Below are positions 22,022-35,100 of a stretch of 64,000 nucleotides of DNA, piece by piece. The notes beneath the pieces are model-generated. The model saw only the letters and a list, made by a program, of their open reading frames with translations. It did not search any database and was not told the DNA's origin. The stretch comes from Paratinospora sagittata (Eukaryota > Streptophyta > Magnoliopsida > Ranunculales > Menispermaceae). The position numbers and the translations under genes are program-made. The DNA lies in contig CM069593.1 in the NCBI GenBank assembly GCA_035771175.1, positions 2,970,461-3,034,460 on the forward strand. The letters are read 5' to 3'. Numbering within the stretch: position 1 is the stretch's first letter; each line of letters starts with the position of its first letter.

Positions 22022-22728
22022 AAGAAGATGAAGATGAAGAAGATGTAGAAGTTGAAACATGATTACCGGCCTCATTTTTAATTTGATTAATCCATCAATT
22101 AATTAATTAATAAATCACCTTTTTCATACATATGTCAAAGATCCTAACATCATACCAATTAATCACTTGCGCATGGCTTTTTGGCAAAAATATTGTAACC
22201 TGAATTGTTGAGAGAAAAAAAAAATCATTAGTACGAAGAGATCAAGTCCCAATTAAAATCATTGTTTTATGTAAGAAAATAGCTAATTTGTCTTGAATTA
22301 ATGGATACACAACTTCTTTGAGCGTCACCTACTAGAGATACAATTCTCTTTTTATTATTTTTTTGTCTTGCAATTAATAAATTTCGTTTCATCTCTTGGT
22401 AATACTTAGTTTAATTATGGTTTTTTTTGTCTTACAAAACAATGCTATAGAGAGACAAGGATGCTTATTTCTCCAAATATCTTAATCCCACTAGATTATC
22501 TTGAAATATGATTTATAAAATGAGCAATGCTACATTGACATTTAAAGTGTACATTCATATTAATTTAAAATCATGCTTTTAAAAAAAAAAATAGAATCCA
22601 AAAATAATTTCAATCACCCAGATAATACTATATAGTTTGATAAATTAACACGATCATTTAAATCTACCAAATATCTACCAGGTTTGCGTGACTTAATATA
22701 CATGTATAATCACCAGCGACACGTTGGT

Positions 22729-22945
22729 AGGGTGGTCAAACCTCGAGGTTTATTTTACAGGGTCGAGGGTTCAAGTCACGATAAGGTGAAAAAATTAATA
22801 AATACGTTCATGGGACGCTTTGCCGAACTAAAGGTTTCAATAGCGTAGGTCTTTTAAGGGAAAAAGTATTATATCTGAACCTATCAGACATATTTATAAA
22901 CTCAACTGACTATATGGGCCTTAAAACAGGAACATTCTTGTCAAT
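22729..22945 (+). mobile_element. Probable tRNA-derived SINE, plus strand
   Basis: The 5' part has an A-box-like TAGGGTGGTCAAACC and a strong B-box-like GGTCGAGGGTTCAAGTCAC (about 22782-22800). ACGTTGGT occurs at 22721-22728 and 22946-22953 and may be the target-site duplication. There is no clear poly(A) tail, so the 3' edge is uncertain. Confidence 0.5.
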
Positions 22946-23389
22946 ACGTTGGTGAGAAAAAATTAGTGAGTTTTTAAGGGGCCTGATACCTTAGAAGGCT
23001 CATAAGCACGTTATTTCTTTTTTTTATTTCTTTTTTTTTTTCAAATAGAGAAGAAGAAGAAGATGAAGATTTACATGTATAATCTACTTCACATATATGT
23101 ATATAAGTAAACTTGAAGCAAGTTTCTAATGGAACAAACGGGTTTGGCAAAGGAAAGATTCACACCAAATCAAAACGTTTTAGAACGTATCTTCCTCGTC
23201 CAACATTATTCATACCTTCCTTCTCCTATGCTCCTACCTCCTCCTTTTTTCACATCAATCAAGCATGCACGCCTGTCTCCTACCTGTTTTTTCCTTTCAA
23301 GCATAAAGCACCCCAAGTCGGACCCAAAAACACAAAAAATGTTAAAGATATTTCTTTAGTCTAATGCAAGGCGGCATATATATTAAATC

Positions 23390-24064
23390 AAGAGCAGTTG
23401 TGCAAATTGCAAAAAACCAAACCTGTTGACGTGTTCACCATCTATCGGCTCTCTCATAGCTGTCTTTGCGGCCGCTCACATGTTCCTCCATCCTCATCCT
23501 CGCTGTCCCTCCTTTACCACCAGCACCCCCTTTGCCACGTGTTACCACACAGCTCGACCTTCTATTGTTCAGGAGAAAGAAAATAAAGATAATTCTGCGT
23601 CTACGCAACGTTATATAGCTAAAATAGCGCTCGAAAAAAGGATAAGCCACGTTGCTACTCTTCGATTGCCGCACGCATCACGGGGCATAAGAACCGACGG
23701 CTGGGATGGGTCTTGCAGATCTGTGACGGTAACGGAGACAACCATCATTGCCAACACACGTCGGCCATGTGCCGCGGTCTTGGTTAGGTGGGGACCCACA
23801 AATTTTGATCCAGTTAGGATTCGTGGGCTCGTTGGACGGATTCTGGGGCTTTCGTTACGGCTAACAAACTGTGTCACCCAAGCCTGCATAGGTTGCGACG
23901 GCGCTAGGCTAAAGCCGAGCCCACGCCCACGAGCCAGACAGCTCTTAACGCGCAATTTCCAAAAGATTTTCTTTCGTTGTGTTTTGGATTGGGCAATTTC
24001 CCACATATGGAAGCACCTGTTAACCGGAAAGAATTTTAGGCCAGTGGAAGACTTCTCTAAATAA
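23390..24064 (+). other. GC-rich island with an unassigned open frame
   Basis: This stretch is markedly richer in G and C than the DNA on either side. An open frame from ATG at 23480 to 24064 would encode about 194 residues of no family I recognise; a 158-codon frame overlaps it on the other strand. It contains a CACGTG G-box (23536-23541), several ACGT cores and TATATAGC near 23610. A promoter or relic is as likely as a gene; the composition alone (CpG-containing codons avoid stops) could explain both frames. Confidence 0.3.
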
Positions 24065-25860
24065 ATTGATTTCCTTTTTTGGGTCATATTGGAAATTCTG
24101 TCTGTAACTCAAATATTACCTAATTTTCAACTATTTTTCCCTTTCAAAAAAAAAAACTCTTATTTTTATATGTTATCATTCTGTGTCTCTTGTTTACTAT
24201 TAAATGCTATTCAGTTCAAAGTATTATCATATTTTATGATAAACGTCATAAATAAAATTAATATATTTGTAAATTTTATGATAATTGTTGGGAGCATTTG
24301 TTCTTTTCATGCCTAGTAACGAGAAGATTATGACTAAAATGATTCAAGATTTTAAAACAAAAAGTATACATTTTCGGTTATTATGCATAAAGTTTAACAT
24401 ATCATCTCATTACATCTCTTTTTCTTGATCAGAGCCCTTTAGCAAAAATTACAGTCTGAGTCATGTCAGTAATTTTTAATGGAGTAGATATTTCATATAT
24501 ACTGTCATACTATGAGTCAACTCCTCTATATATATATAACTTTTTATTTATTGATTATTTGTATATGTGTTGCACATATTGCTCATTGTGTTTTATATTT
24601 TCTTAAATATTTATTATTTTAATCAATGACAGTTAAATAAATAAAATAATAAATAATTCTACAACAATAATGGAGATATACATTCCTTTTTAAGTAAAGA
24701 TAAGAATGTATTTTTGATAAGAACAAAAAAGTGAAGCGTCCTTTTAGCAATAAATGAAAAAAATAAAAAAATAAAAGTTAAAAAGATAAAGTTGAGGAAT
24801 AACAATGATATAATAAACAAATTACAATTTTTTTTCAAAAAAATAAAATAACAATTGGAGCGCATATAAAAAATGTAGGATAACGCATAAATAATTAAAG
24901 ATTCATTAGTTAATAAAGTATAATATTCCCTCAAACATTAAGCTTTTTTAAAAGAATACAAGATATGATAAAAAAAAGTTCATTTTACTATTTTCAATAA
25001 ATATTTGAAACATTTTGAAAAAAAAAAGAAACAATAAGCAATTTGACCATTTATCACCATAAGTTTCGCCTATTTTATCTTTTATTTTCAGATATTAAAT
25101 TTGATAATAGTTGATAAGGCTGCAGACTACCACTTATAAATTATTCCCTCACAAAATTTCTTTAATATTTTTATTAGGAGTGGCAATATAAGTCACGATA
25201 CGATAACACGACTCGAAATCTATACGAAATTAACGTGTTTGAATTTTGCATAAACAAGTACGGGTCAAAATAAGTTAAACTCAATTAAACAAGATTAAAT
25301 CTTAAGTAAAAATCAGATAAACCTGTTAAACTTGAAATTGATCTATTTAACACGATTATATTTTATGTTGAGATTTATGTTATGTGTAAAGACTTTTTAA
25401 TATTTTATGTTATATGTTAAAACTCTAACTTTGTAATATTATATTTAATTTTTATTATATAGTTGTTTAATTATAATTTTAAATTTTAAATTTATATGTT
25501 AATTTAAAATTAATGAACGTGAAATAGGCTAGAATAAACTTGTTTAAGCTTTAAGAGTTATAAACAGTTTAACTTGTTTAATCTGTTTATTAAACGTATC
25601 GAATTTAAATTTACATATAATGACACATTATTTAAATATAATATATTTGAATTTATAATATACTTTATTATATTACTAAATTTTACATGTAATGGTTTAA
25701 ACGTATCATTTAGGCTTACAATATATTTTATCGTATTGCTAAATCTTCGTTGAGCTGCTAAAGTTGGGCAGAGCCGGATCATGCACAGCTTAAAGCAAGC
25801 CGAAACGGGAAACAAGATCATCTTGGGTTAAGGATATAAAATAAAGATACGGAGGATCTC
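24065..25860. other. Extremely AT-rich spacer
   Basis: Long A/T runs and no gene. The part at about 25180-25560 (starting GGAGTGGCAATATAAGTCACG) resembles a dispersed plant repeat with ACACGAC and GGGTCA words, but no ends can be defined. Confidence 0.5.
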
Positions 25861-26163
25861 GGGTTAAGTTAAATCTAAACCATGGTTAATCTCCCTCTCT
25901 CACGCACACACCCACACACCGGCGCCAAAAAAGTCTCTGCGCGTGAAAGACGGACCAGGCTTGTTGTCTCTCATGGCGAAGAAGATGAAGTGCTGCTTCC
26001 TCAAATTCTCTACTTTCTTGATTTAACAAAACCTCTCTACCAATCTCTCTTTACAAATTCGCCTGAAAACCTCATGTTCCAAGATTTCTTCTTGGAACTC
26101 AAATCGCGAAACTGAGAGACTAGAAACCGAGAAATCGATCTCCATCGATCGATCAAAAATCTG

Positions 26164-29100
26164 ATGGAAGAAGATAGGGGAGAACTGGTGCAGAAGCTGA
26201 TCGACATCGTAAATGAGATTTCTGGAATCTCGGAGTACAGATTTCCAATCAAGAAGCAGTATTGTAGTCTCGCGAGGAGATTGAAGCTCTTGATGCCGAT
26301 GTTTGAGGAGTTCAAGGAGAGCAAAGAACCAATTCCTGAAGAGGCTGTGAAATCTCTGTCATCGCTGAAGGAAGCTCTGGAATCGGCTAAAGAGTTGCTT
26401 AGATTTGGAAACGAAGGCAGCAAGATTTACCTTGTGAGTATTATGATACTGTGCGAATCTCAGTTTTAATTTCTGTTGCTGTTTCGTTTGGTTCTTTTGC
26501 GGACTTTTTAATGCTATCCATAAGCTATTGATTTGGGGATTTCTTGTTGTTTTCCAATGTAGTGTGATAATTTTTTGACTTTAAAATGTGCGCTTTCGTG
26601 ATCGATTAGGGTTAAGATTTTAATCTTGGCTTCTTTTCGATCATGAGTTTCTTCGGCTTCTTCTTGGAAATGACAGAACTACTAGATGCTGTTATGATTA
26701 GCATTTCTCAATATCCGCTAATGTGTTTGGAATGTTTGTGTTTATTTACCGAGGACTGACGAATTCGAGACTATTGTTCTGGAGCTAGTTGTATTTGGAA
26801 GAGACCGAAAGAGAGCTTTACCAATGAAAAATCTGCGTTATTTATTTATTTTAAATTTCTACAATATGCTATTGTTGGCGTAGAATTGATGAGCACTAGT
26901 GGTTTTTTTTTTCTGATTAAGAAATAAAATGAGGAAAAATACTATCACGGAGTGTGAAGAAGAAATTGTGAACAGAGGACCCAAATTTAGTGGCTTTGCA
27001 AGAGCAGAGATCTATTGAATCTGCAAACTCCATCTCATTTGTCTTGGAGTTCGATGCGATGTATTTTTCTGCTGGCTCCGTACGGTAAGGACTTAAATTA
27101 TAGAGACTTCAAAAGTAGGTTTTAAATTTTGGTAATTCTGCATTGGTTGTAGGTGTTACGTTATAGGCCATCTTTCTTGTGGATTTGCGCATGCATGTGT
27201 ATAAAATATCAAAGAAAGGAGGTTGTCTTTCCTTCTTTGGTTTTATGAATTTTGCACTTGGATCCTATCACTTAGAAGAAGAAAGGACACAAGGTATCTG
27301 CAAAGAGGCACAACACATGCTCTTTGAATTATATTAAACTAAATGTGTAAAGAGAGTGCTGTTTGAAGAAATTTTCTATTGAGCCTTGGTGCTGTCAAAA
27401 TTCAATTCAAGATAAAAGAACAATATTAAATGTTCTGACATGTGTTGAGCAAAAGCAAAATGGTCCAAAATTGCTTGATATTTGATCAACTCCAACAAGA
27501 TTGAGCTGCATAATAATACTTTGAATGTTGGGTTTGTGGTTAGGCACAAAAGATGCGTGTTAATGCTACATATAAATGTGCGTTAAAAACATAGGTCAAA
27601 AAATCGCTAATGAGTTAGTCTATGTGTTGCATAAATATTGTAAATAACTGAGTCAGTATTATAACAAATGGAAGTCGAGTTAAAGGATGGTAACAAAGTA
27701 ATTTTATTTCATTACATTGACTACAATAGTTCCCAAATTTTTGTTTTGGATAAGTATCATAATTGAGTCAATATTAACCTAGTCAAGTTGAAGAATGGTG
27801 AAAAGTAATTATCTGTTTTTATGATTTGATTGCAGTTACTGTAACCAAATTCTTTTCTTATCTGCTTTCAGGTCCTAGAGAGGGAGCAGATAATGAACAA
27901 TTTCCAGGAAGTGACAACCCAGTTGGAACAAGCTTTGAGTGGAATTCCCTATGACAAATTAGACATCTCAGATGAAGTCAAGGAACAGGTAGAGAATACT
28001 CAACTCAACTCAACTCAACTCAGCTAAGCCTTTTCCTAACTACAAGATTCCATTAAAAATGTTTGGTTTTCACGAGAGCCGTACTAAGATTCCATTATGA
28101 ACTTGCTTGGGTTTCTTGCCCTTTGGTTGGTTCCTGATCTTAACTTTACTAGTCTTTTCTGTTGAATAGGATTTCTTTGTTGATTTGATTAGGGATTGGG
28201 CTTTTTCATCATAGTGTTTTGGTTCTATGCAGAGGACTTACTTGTTCTCCATTTTGTAGCTCATATTTATTTTTGGAACATACATCTCTTTCTTGTCAAC
28301 AAAGAAAAAAAAGGATGAGGGAGAACCTCAAGGAAAGTTTCTTTTCTATCCTTTTCCAATGCTTCTTCAGTGAGAGCTTGAATATTCTCAGGGAAAATAA
28401 TTCCTTCCTTTTTATTATTGGAAGGGGGAGGGGAGTGGCATGGTCAAATGCAGGACATCTCATGGTTTACTCCTCTTTTGTTTTTTGTTTTTTGTTTTTG
28501 TTTTTCTATTAAAATTGTAGAACATTGTCTTGTCTAGGTCGAACTTGTGCTATCTCAGTTCAGAAGAGCCAAAGGACGGGTTGATACTCCTGATGCTGAG
28601 CTGTATGAGGATTTGCTATCCATTTACAACAAGAGTTGTGATGCAGATACAGATCCAGTTGTCTTAAGGAGATTGGCTGAGAAGTTACAGTTGATGGGCA
28701 TTGCTGATCTCAAACAAGAATCATTGGCGTTGCAGGAGATGGTTGCGGCCAGTGGTGGAGATCCTGGGGAGTGCATAGAAAGGATGTCAATGTTATTGAA
28801 AAGTATCAAGGATTTTGTTCAAACTGAAAACCCAAACCTAGGTGCCGGTGAACAGTGTCCTTCAGGTATCCATGGGCAGGCTTCTGCTGACGGGAGTCCC
28901 AAATCTCTTGTTATACCTGATGACTTCCGTTGTCCGATATCCCTGGAATTGATGAGAGATCCAGTCATTGTGTCAACAGGGCAGGTATGTGCATTTCAGG
29001 CTTTCTTTTGTTTTTATTTTTATTTTTATATTATTTTTTATTTTTTGGGATAACCAAATCTGATTGATAATATCTTAGTCTGTTCACTAGAAGACAAGCT

Positions 29101-30692
29101 AGTCCGCATAAATTTCTGACCCTTGCTTTTCTTTGCGAGAAAAGCTATGGTATGCAAACAGTTCATTTGGCTTTGGACGCCCCAGTGGTTGTTCTTCAAT
29201 TGCCATGTACATTTTGAACTATATTTGTGGTCAGAAATTGGGGGCATTCCTATAGGATAATTTTTCCCTCCACATTGGATAACTTTGTCCCATTAGATGA
29301 TTCTAATCATCAAAGGCTCCATTCTTTTAAATTTTGGTGAATAATTACACAGAATTTGGGTATATAGTCAGATGTTTTAAAACTCTTACCATAAGGGTGG
29401 CAACTGTCACATTTTGATTCTTGTCATATGTTTTTATCCTCAGTTCCAATATTCATACCCATGTCTAAAGCACAGGCTGCTCAGCCTGTTCTCTTTAGTC
29501 CAGACTCATAGATATTCTTTGTGTATCTCCTTTGTTGCAGACTTACGAACGAGCTTGCATTGAGAAATGGCTAGAAGCAGGGCATGGTACATGCCCTAAG
29601 ACACAGCAGACCCTCTCCAGCAGGGCTATCACACCCAATTATGTCTTGCGCAGCCTCATAGCCCAGTGGTGTGAGGGCCACGGGATTGAACCACCCAAAC
29701 GATCGGGCAATTCTTGGCCCAACAAGGGCAGCTCTGCCTGTTCCCATGCTGAGCATGCCAAGATTGATATTCTCCTTTGTAAACTCACATCTGGCAACCT
29801 TGAGGACCAGCGATCTGCTGCTGGTGAGCTCCGCCTACTTGCCAAGCGCAATGCAGACAACCGTGTGTGTATTGCCGAGGCGGGTGCCATCCCTCTCCTT
29901 GTGGGCCTACTTTCCACATCTGATCCTCGCACTCAAGAGCATGCTGTTACCGCACTTCTCAATCTCTCCATCTGTGAAGACAACAAAGGAAGAATTATAT
30001 CTTCGGGGGCTGTTCCAGGTATAGTGCATGTGCTGAGGAAGGGAAGCATGGAGGCACGGGAAAATGCAGCAGCCACACTCTTCAGCCTGTCAGTTATAGA
30101 TGAGAACAAAGTGTTGATTGGTTCATCTGGGGCAATCCCAGCACTTGTGACATTGTTGAGTGAAGGTAGCCAGCGCGGAAAGAAGGATGCTGCAACAGCA
30201 CTCTTCAACCTATGCATATACCAAGGGAACAAGGGCAAAGCCATTAGAGCAGGAGTGGTGCCTACACTTATGAGGCTGCTGACAGAAACTGGAGGTGGAA
30301 TGATGGATGAGGCACTGGCCATACTTGCTGTGCTGGCAAGCCATCCTGAGGGGAAAGCAACTATTGGAGCTGCAGAAGCTGTTCCCGTCTTGGTGGAAGT
30401 CATTAGAAGTGGATCCCCTCGGAACAGGGAGAATGCAGCTGCAGTAATGGTTCACCTGTCTGGAGACCAACGGTATCTGGCAGAGGCCCAGGAACTACAG
30501 GTGATGGGCTCGTTGTTAGACCTGGTCCAAAATGGTACAGACAGAGGTAAGCGGAAGGCTGCACAGCTGCTTGAGCGTATGAACCGGTTTGTTGAACAAC
30601 AGAAACAGGCTCAGGCACAAGCTGAGGCACAGGTTGAGGCTCAGACCCAACTGTCACAGCCACCATCATCAGCAAGCTCCGTAGATGGATGA
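26164..30692 (+). CDS. PUB13: U-box/ARM-repeat E3 ubiquitin ligase, PUB13/SPL11-like
   Basis: Four exons: 26164-26433, 27872-27988, 28538-28984, 29541-30692, all GT-AG and phase 0, giving 661 residues, near Arabidopsis PUB13 (660). The family ubiquitinates immune receptors and regulators and restrains cell death and flowering. Seen: the N-terminal helical UND region (about 1-240), the U-box from [20 protein letters not shown] (255 onward) to [13 protein letters not shown] (about 310-322), split by intron 3 exactly after STGQ, then ARM repeats (about 370-630) with repeated LV-x-LL and ENAA-x-LFSL words, and a Gln/Ala-rich C-terminus. The 5' leader region contains an upstream ATG frame (25882-26115) that could reduce translation if transcribed. 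PUB14 is a close alternative name. Confidence 0.95.
27998..28044 (+). repeat. (CAACT)n tract with conserved tail, in PUB13 intron 2
   Basis: Five CAACT-type units are followed by CAGCTAAGCCTTTTCCTAAC. A similar block recurs at 31679-31710 and inverted at 32104-32126, which suggests a dispersed repeat and not chance microsatellites. Confidence 0.6.
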
Positions 30693-31678
30693 TACATTGC
30701 TCTTGTTGTGGTTTGTTTTATTGGTTCTGCTGCAACTTAAAGGGGCATTTTGCTTGATTTGAAAGGGTAGGTGGAAGATCACCTGCCGTTTGTTGAGTTG
30801 TTTGTTTGTGTGGGGTTATAAGTTAAAGAGGATTGAAGATGTAAAGATCCATTCAAAGAAATGGAAGAAAGAGGCACAAATGCGATTGGCATTTTCTGCT
30901 GTATCATGTACCGTGCATTATTGTAATTAACCTCAATTTTTATGGAAAAGAAGCAGCTTTTACCGAAACTACATGGGCACCCAAATTTGGGATAGAGACA
31001 CAATAATAGAAGCAAACTGGTGGGAAAAATCATGTTGCCTTTGTCTTTCTTTCTTTTTTGCTGATTGAATGGGATTAATGTTGCTTGAGGATGACGGAGG
31101 TTACAAACGATCTGGCTGGCTCTATTGAAGGTAAACTCGTCTGATTGGAATTGAGGCTACAATGTAATTCCTGCAGCATTTTCCAGCTTCAGAGATAGTC
31201 TGCCACAGATGCTCATAGAGACATTTCAATTTACTTAAGCTGCAAAATTTGATGTTTCGATTGCCACTTTGAATCAGCTGATTTTTTTATTGATTCAATT
31301 GCAACTGTCCTCAGATCATGTAATTGGGTGGCTCTCGCAAATACAGGTATTATTTTACATTTTAACAGTCAATTTGATGCAATTATTCTTCTTGATGTGT
31401 TCTCGTTCATATGTCTTTTCTAGTACTCTGTCCTCTTAAACATTGAACGCTCAATTAATAAGAAAATTCGAAGAAACAGCTCCTTGCATTATGAATATGT
31501 CCTATCTTGTGCTGTTGTGCATACATGGAGATACCCTTTAGGCGCGCTTATAGGTGCGGTATGATTGAAGTTGCTTGATCGTTTTTTAATGATTTAAAAT
31601 ACTTGCACTGCTCTTTAATACGAATGGTATGGTTGACAATTGGAAAAAGAAGTGTTTAGAGAGTTATTAGTAGATAAT
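30693..31678. other. 3' flank of PUB13
   Basis: Probable 3' UTR in the first few hundred bases, then non-coding DNA. No gene seen. Confidence 0.5.
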
Positions 31679-32126
31679 TCAACTCAACTCAACTAAGCTT
31701 TTTTTCAACTACTATTAGTAGACAACTGTTAATGGATTTTCTTTTTTAAGTAGTTGGTTTTACAATTCATTATGGTCTTTGACAAACTGGAGTGAATACC
31801 ATCAAGATCCATCCAAAAAGTTGGCAAAATCACTGTACACCACTCTCATTGGAGCGTGAACTTGTCAGTTATAGAAGTTGTTCTTCCTGTATTGTCAAAA
31901 CTCAAGAAATTTAAGAGTTTCATTTTTGAGACTCCTTGTATTAGATTGATGATAAAGCATATAATAGGCTGGCTGTTTGAATTACATAATCTTTTTTTTT
32001 TTTTATAATCTTTAGAAAATTTAAGTGTTAACTTAGCCCTTGATAGAGCAGAATGGGAGAAGGGGAGTCATGTAACCAGTCTCGTATAGTTGGTAAGAAG
32101 GTTAGTTGAGTTGAGTTGAGTTAAGT
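31679..32126. repeat. Inverted pair of (AACTC)n blocks
   Basis: CAACTCAACTCAACTAAGC near 31680-31698 faces its reverse complement GTTGAGTTGAGTTGAGTTAAG at 32104-32124, about 420 bp apart. The arrangement could be the termini of a small inverted-repeat element or two independent copies of the dispersed repeat seen in PUB13 intron 2. Confidence 0.4.
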
Positions 32127-35100
32127 ATAATCTTTAAAAAACACATCTCAGAAAGGGCTTTTTTTAATAGAAATCAGATATGCTTTTTAACTTGCTGTGA
32201 CTTTCTGTTGCAGTCTTCATCCTTTCTTATGTAGAGATACCTAAAGGAAGGTATCCTTCATACAAACCAAATTGATAGATTCCAGATCATCAAAGTATTG
32301 TTTATTGATTGATGGAATTATACCCATGAATACTATATTGTCAAGGGATCTTGCCAGTCCAAAAGCCTACAGCACAAAGATATTAAAACAACTAAATTAG
32401 CCCTTAGAAGACAATAATGGGAAGAGATGAGGTAACCATCTCAAGTGTAGAATAATTTGGTCCTTTATTGGATCCACATGAGGATAAGCTATAATCCATT
32501 CTCTTAAAGATTTTCTTGCTGACACTAAGAGGGCCCATGACATGCAGGGTGGTGCTATTTGCCTTGATATAATTAGAAGTAATTCCATGCCAACTTGGTC
32601 CAAATCATTTTGGTCATGCTTTGCCCAGTTTGTTTTGGAACTTTCCATCTACCGGTACCAATCTTTATAGAAATCACATGTTCCAATAGTTGTTTGTCCT
32701 GATTCCCCTTCACCAACTAATTTAGCTACAACCCAAGCATCATAGTAAATGACCAGTAGTTGGATTCTAGTGTTCTTTCCAAGTTAATGCAGGCTTATAG
32801 AGTTATATGTAAGCTCCTCCAACCCCTTGACGTGAAAAGGCTATAGTTGTCAACGAGTGGTTGGCTCGTGGAAGTAGGCCAAGTTCCAAGGTCGTTCCTG
32901 TATTAAAGTTTTAGGACTCAATTCGTGGAAGTGCCCTTGTATCATTTCGCTCTCGTCTTGAATGAGGATTAGTCCCATACCCGACGGGATGTGGAGATAC
33001 CTCGTAAGAAACCAAAAAGAAAGAAAACGTTGGAGTTCTTGAGGCTTTGGGTTCCATATCTTGTCTTCTAGCAAGCAACATGGTTTTATGGAAGATATTA
33101 CTTTTTCTTATTTCTAAGAATGAAATTACATTTAGACATTTATGATAATCAAAGCTTTCATGCTTAGGGTGGCAAAATTCTTCACAAACCATGCACATGT
33201 GGATAAAATGTTAGTATCTAGTTAGTTTTAATTAAGCTAGGGAGTCCAATCTAATTATAGACCAAATAATAAGGGTGGAACGAAGAGAGCAGGATTAACG
33301 CTAAAAAACAAGGTGATGAGGCCATTGATTTAGTGCTCCAAAGGGTCAAGCTTCCGTGCATTATATATTTTATATGGGAAAGAAACAATGGAAAGAGGAA
33401 GATTAGAATAAATAAAAATATTGTATCTTCCAATACAAACCGAGTCTTATCAATGACAAGGCCATAGTAACATTCAAAATAAAATCTAGCTGTGTTAATG
33501 GATATATATATATATGATTAGTAATTTAATTAAACTACGACAAAAAAATTAATAGTTCTTTAAAGGAACAAAAAGAACAAGAAACGAAATGTTTTTATGT
33601 TTTGTTAACGAATGAGACACCGCACTTGAAAGGATTAGGTTCGCTTTTTATTGATTAAATCAGAGGGATTACACTTTCTAGTCAAGAAAAAACATCCAAG
33701 TACATGAAAGAGCCAAGTACATGAAACATCCAAGAAATTAAATAATAATTATAAAAAGCCACCAACAGTTATTTTACCAAGTGTTGCATGCTATATAATG
33801 ATGTCCATCATGTCCTAGCAAAGTAACAACAAAGGGAAAATATAAATAAATAAAGAAAAATGTTAATTTAATTGTAATAAGTCATAACTAACTATATTTG
33901 TATATTTATTTGATCATTTATTGTATATCTGAAGATGCGTAAAATATTAATATTTAATAAATATGTATATATAATTACACATTCAGTTATAAAATTTGCT
34001 GTTAGATTAATATTTTTTATAAACAAATGTATGTAGTGAATGGTTTAAAACCGGTTCGAACCAATGACCAGTTGTCCTTATATATATATATATATGTACA
34101 ATTTGAAATTCAGTTGAACTTTCCAACCCATTCAACTTACCTTCAACATTATTCAAAGGTTCATGGGATTTGAAAACGACCTTGCATCCAATAATTGAAG
34201 ATATATAATTCAAATACACGATATAATATTATAAATACCAATATATAAGAAATTCATAATATAAAAATAAAAATTCTTTAATAAAACGGTATAGAAAGTA
34301 CGTGACACAAAGATATCATATTGGAATATAGCTAAGCGATTTGTTACATGCTGTCCATATGATGGAAAAGTGATTTCATAATTAAGTGACACTACACGAG
34401 CTTAAATGTAATATAATCAGTGATGATTTGATTAGATTATTAATGTTAATTGAGAGGACCTACCATTAAAAACGCATGGTTGCCGGCTCATTTTAGTGAG
34501 TGGGTACCTTTAGAACATCTCATTTAATTTCTTTACAGCCTAGCTAATTGATGATCATATCTAATGGAAAAATCAAGAACGTGTTTTATTAAAATAAACA
34601 TATTGGAATCTTTATTTTTTTTTTACTCTACTCCCTAAAAATATATCCCTTGATGTAATTTTCATATTAAAATCTCCAACCCTCGTGTACTCTATTTTTA
34701 AGGGATTGTATACCTTATTATAAATATACATTGATTAATAAAATATATTATATCTGACCATGACTAGACTCTTCTCAGTCGTAGATGATCAAAACTGTAA
34801 TTGTCGAGAAGGTTGATGACTTTCACAATTGAATATATGTTGATTATATACAAAGTGATGCATAAGTCAGAATATTATGTTCAAATTGGAAATCGTCAAA
34901 TTCCAAATCCCCCTTTAAATCTTTGACTTTGTAATAAATTAATCATACATTTTTTTTTTAGTAAGAAGAAGGGAGGTGATTAATTAATTAGACTTATAGA
35001 TGCACTTAGTAACAATCCATTGTAATAATAAAGTTAAAGGACGACTTAAAATAATATGAACAGAAAAGTTTAAGAAAAAAATTGAAGTAGGACACAGATT

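Noticed and set aside
25180..25560. Repeat-like ACACGAC and GGGTCA words considered as a transposon
   Set aside because: No inverted or direct ends and no target duplication could be identified.
29571..30675. Long opposite-strand frames in PUB13 exon 4
   Set aside because: They overlap the ARM-repeat coding region and carry no domain of their own.
32850..33198. Overlapping minus-strand frames of 74 and 95 codons
   Set aside because: No protein motif, no supporting splice sites; composition is like the surrounding spacer.
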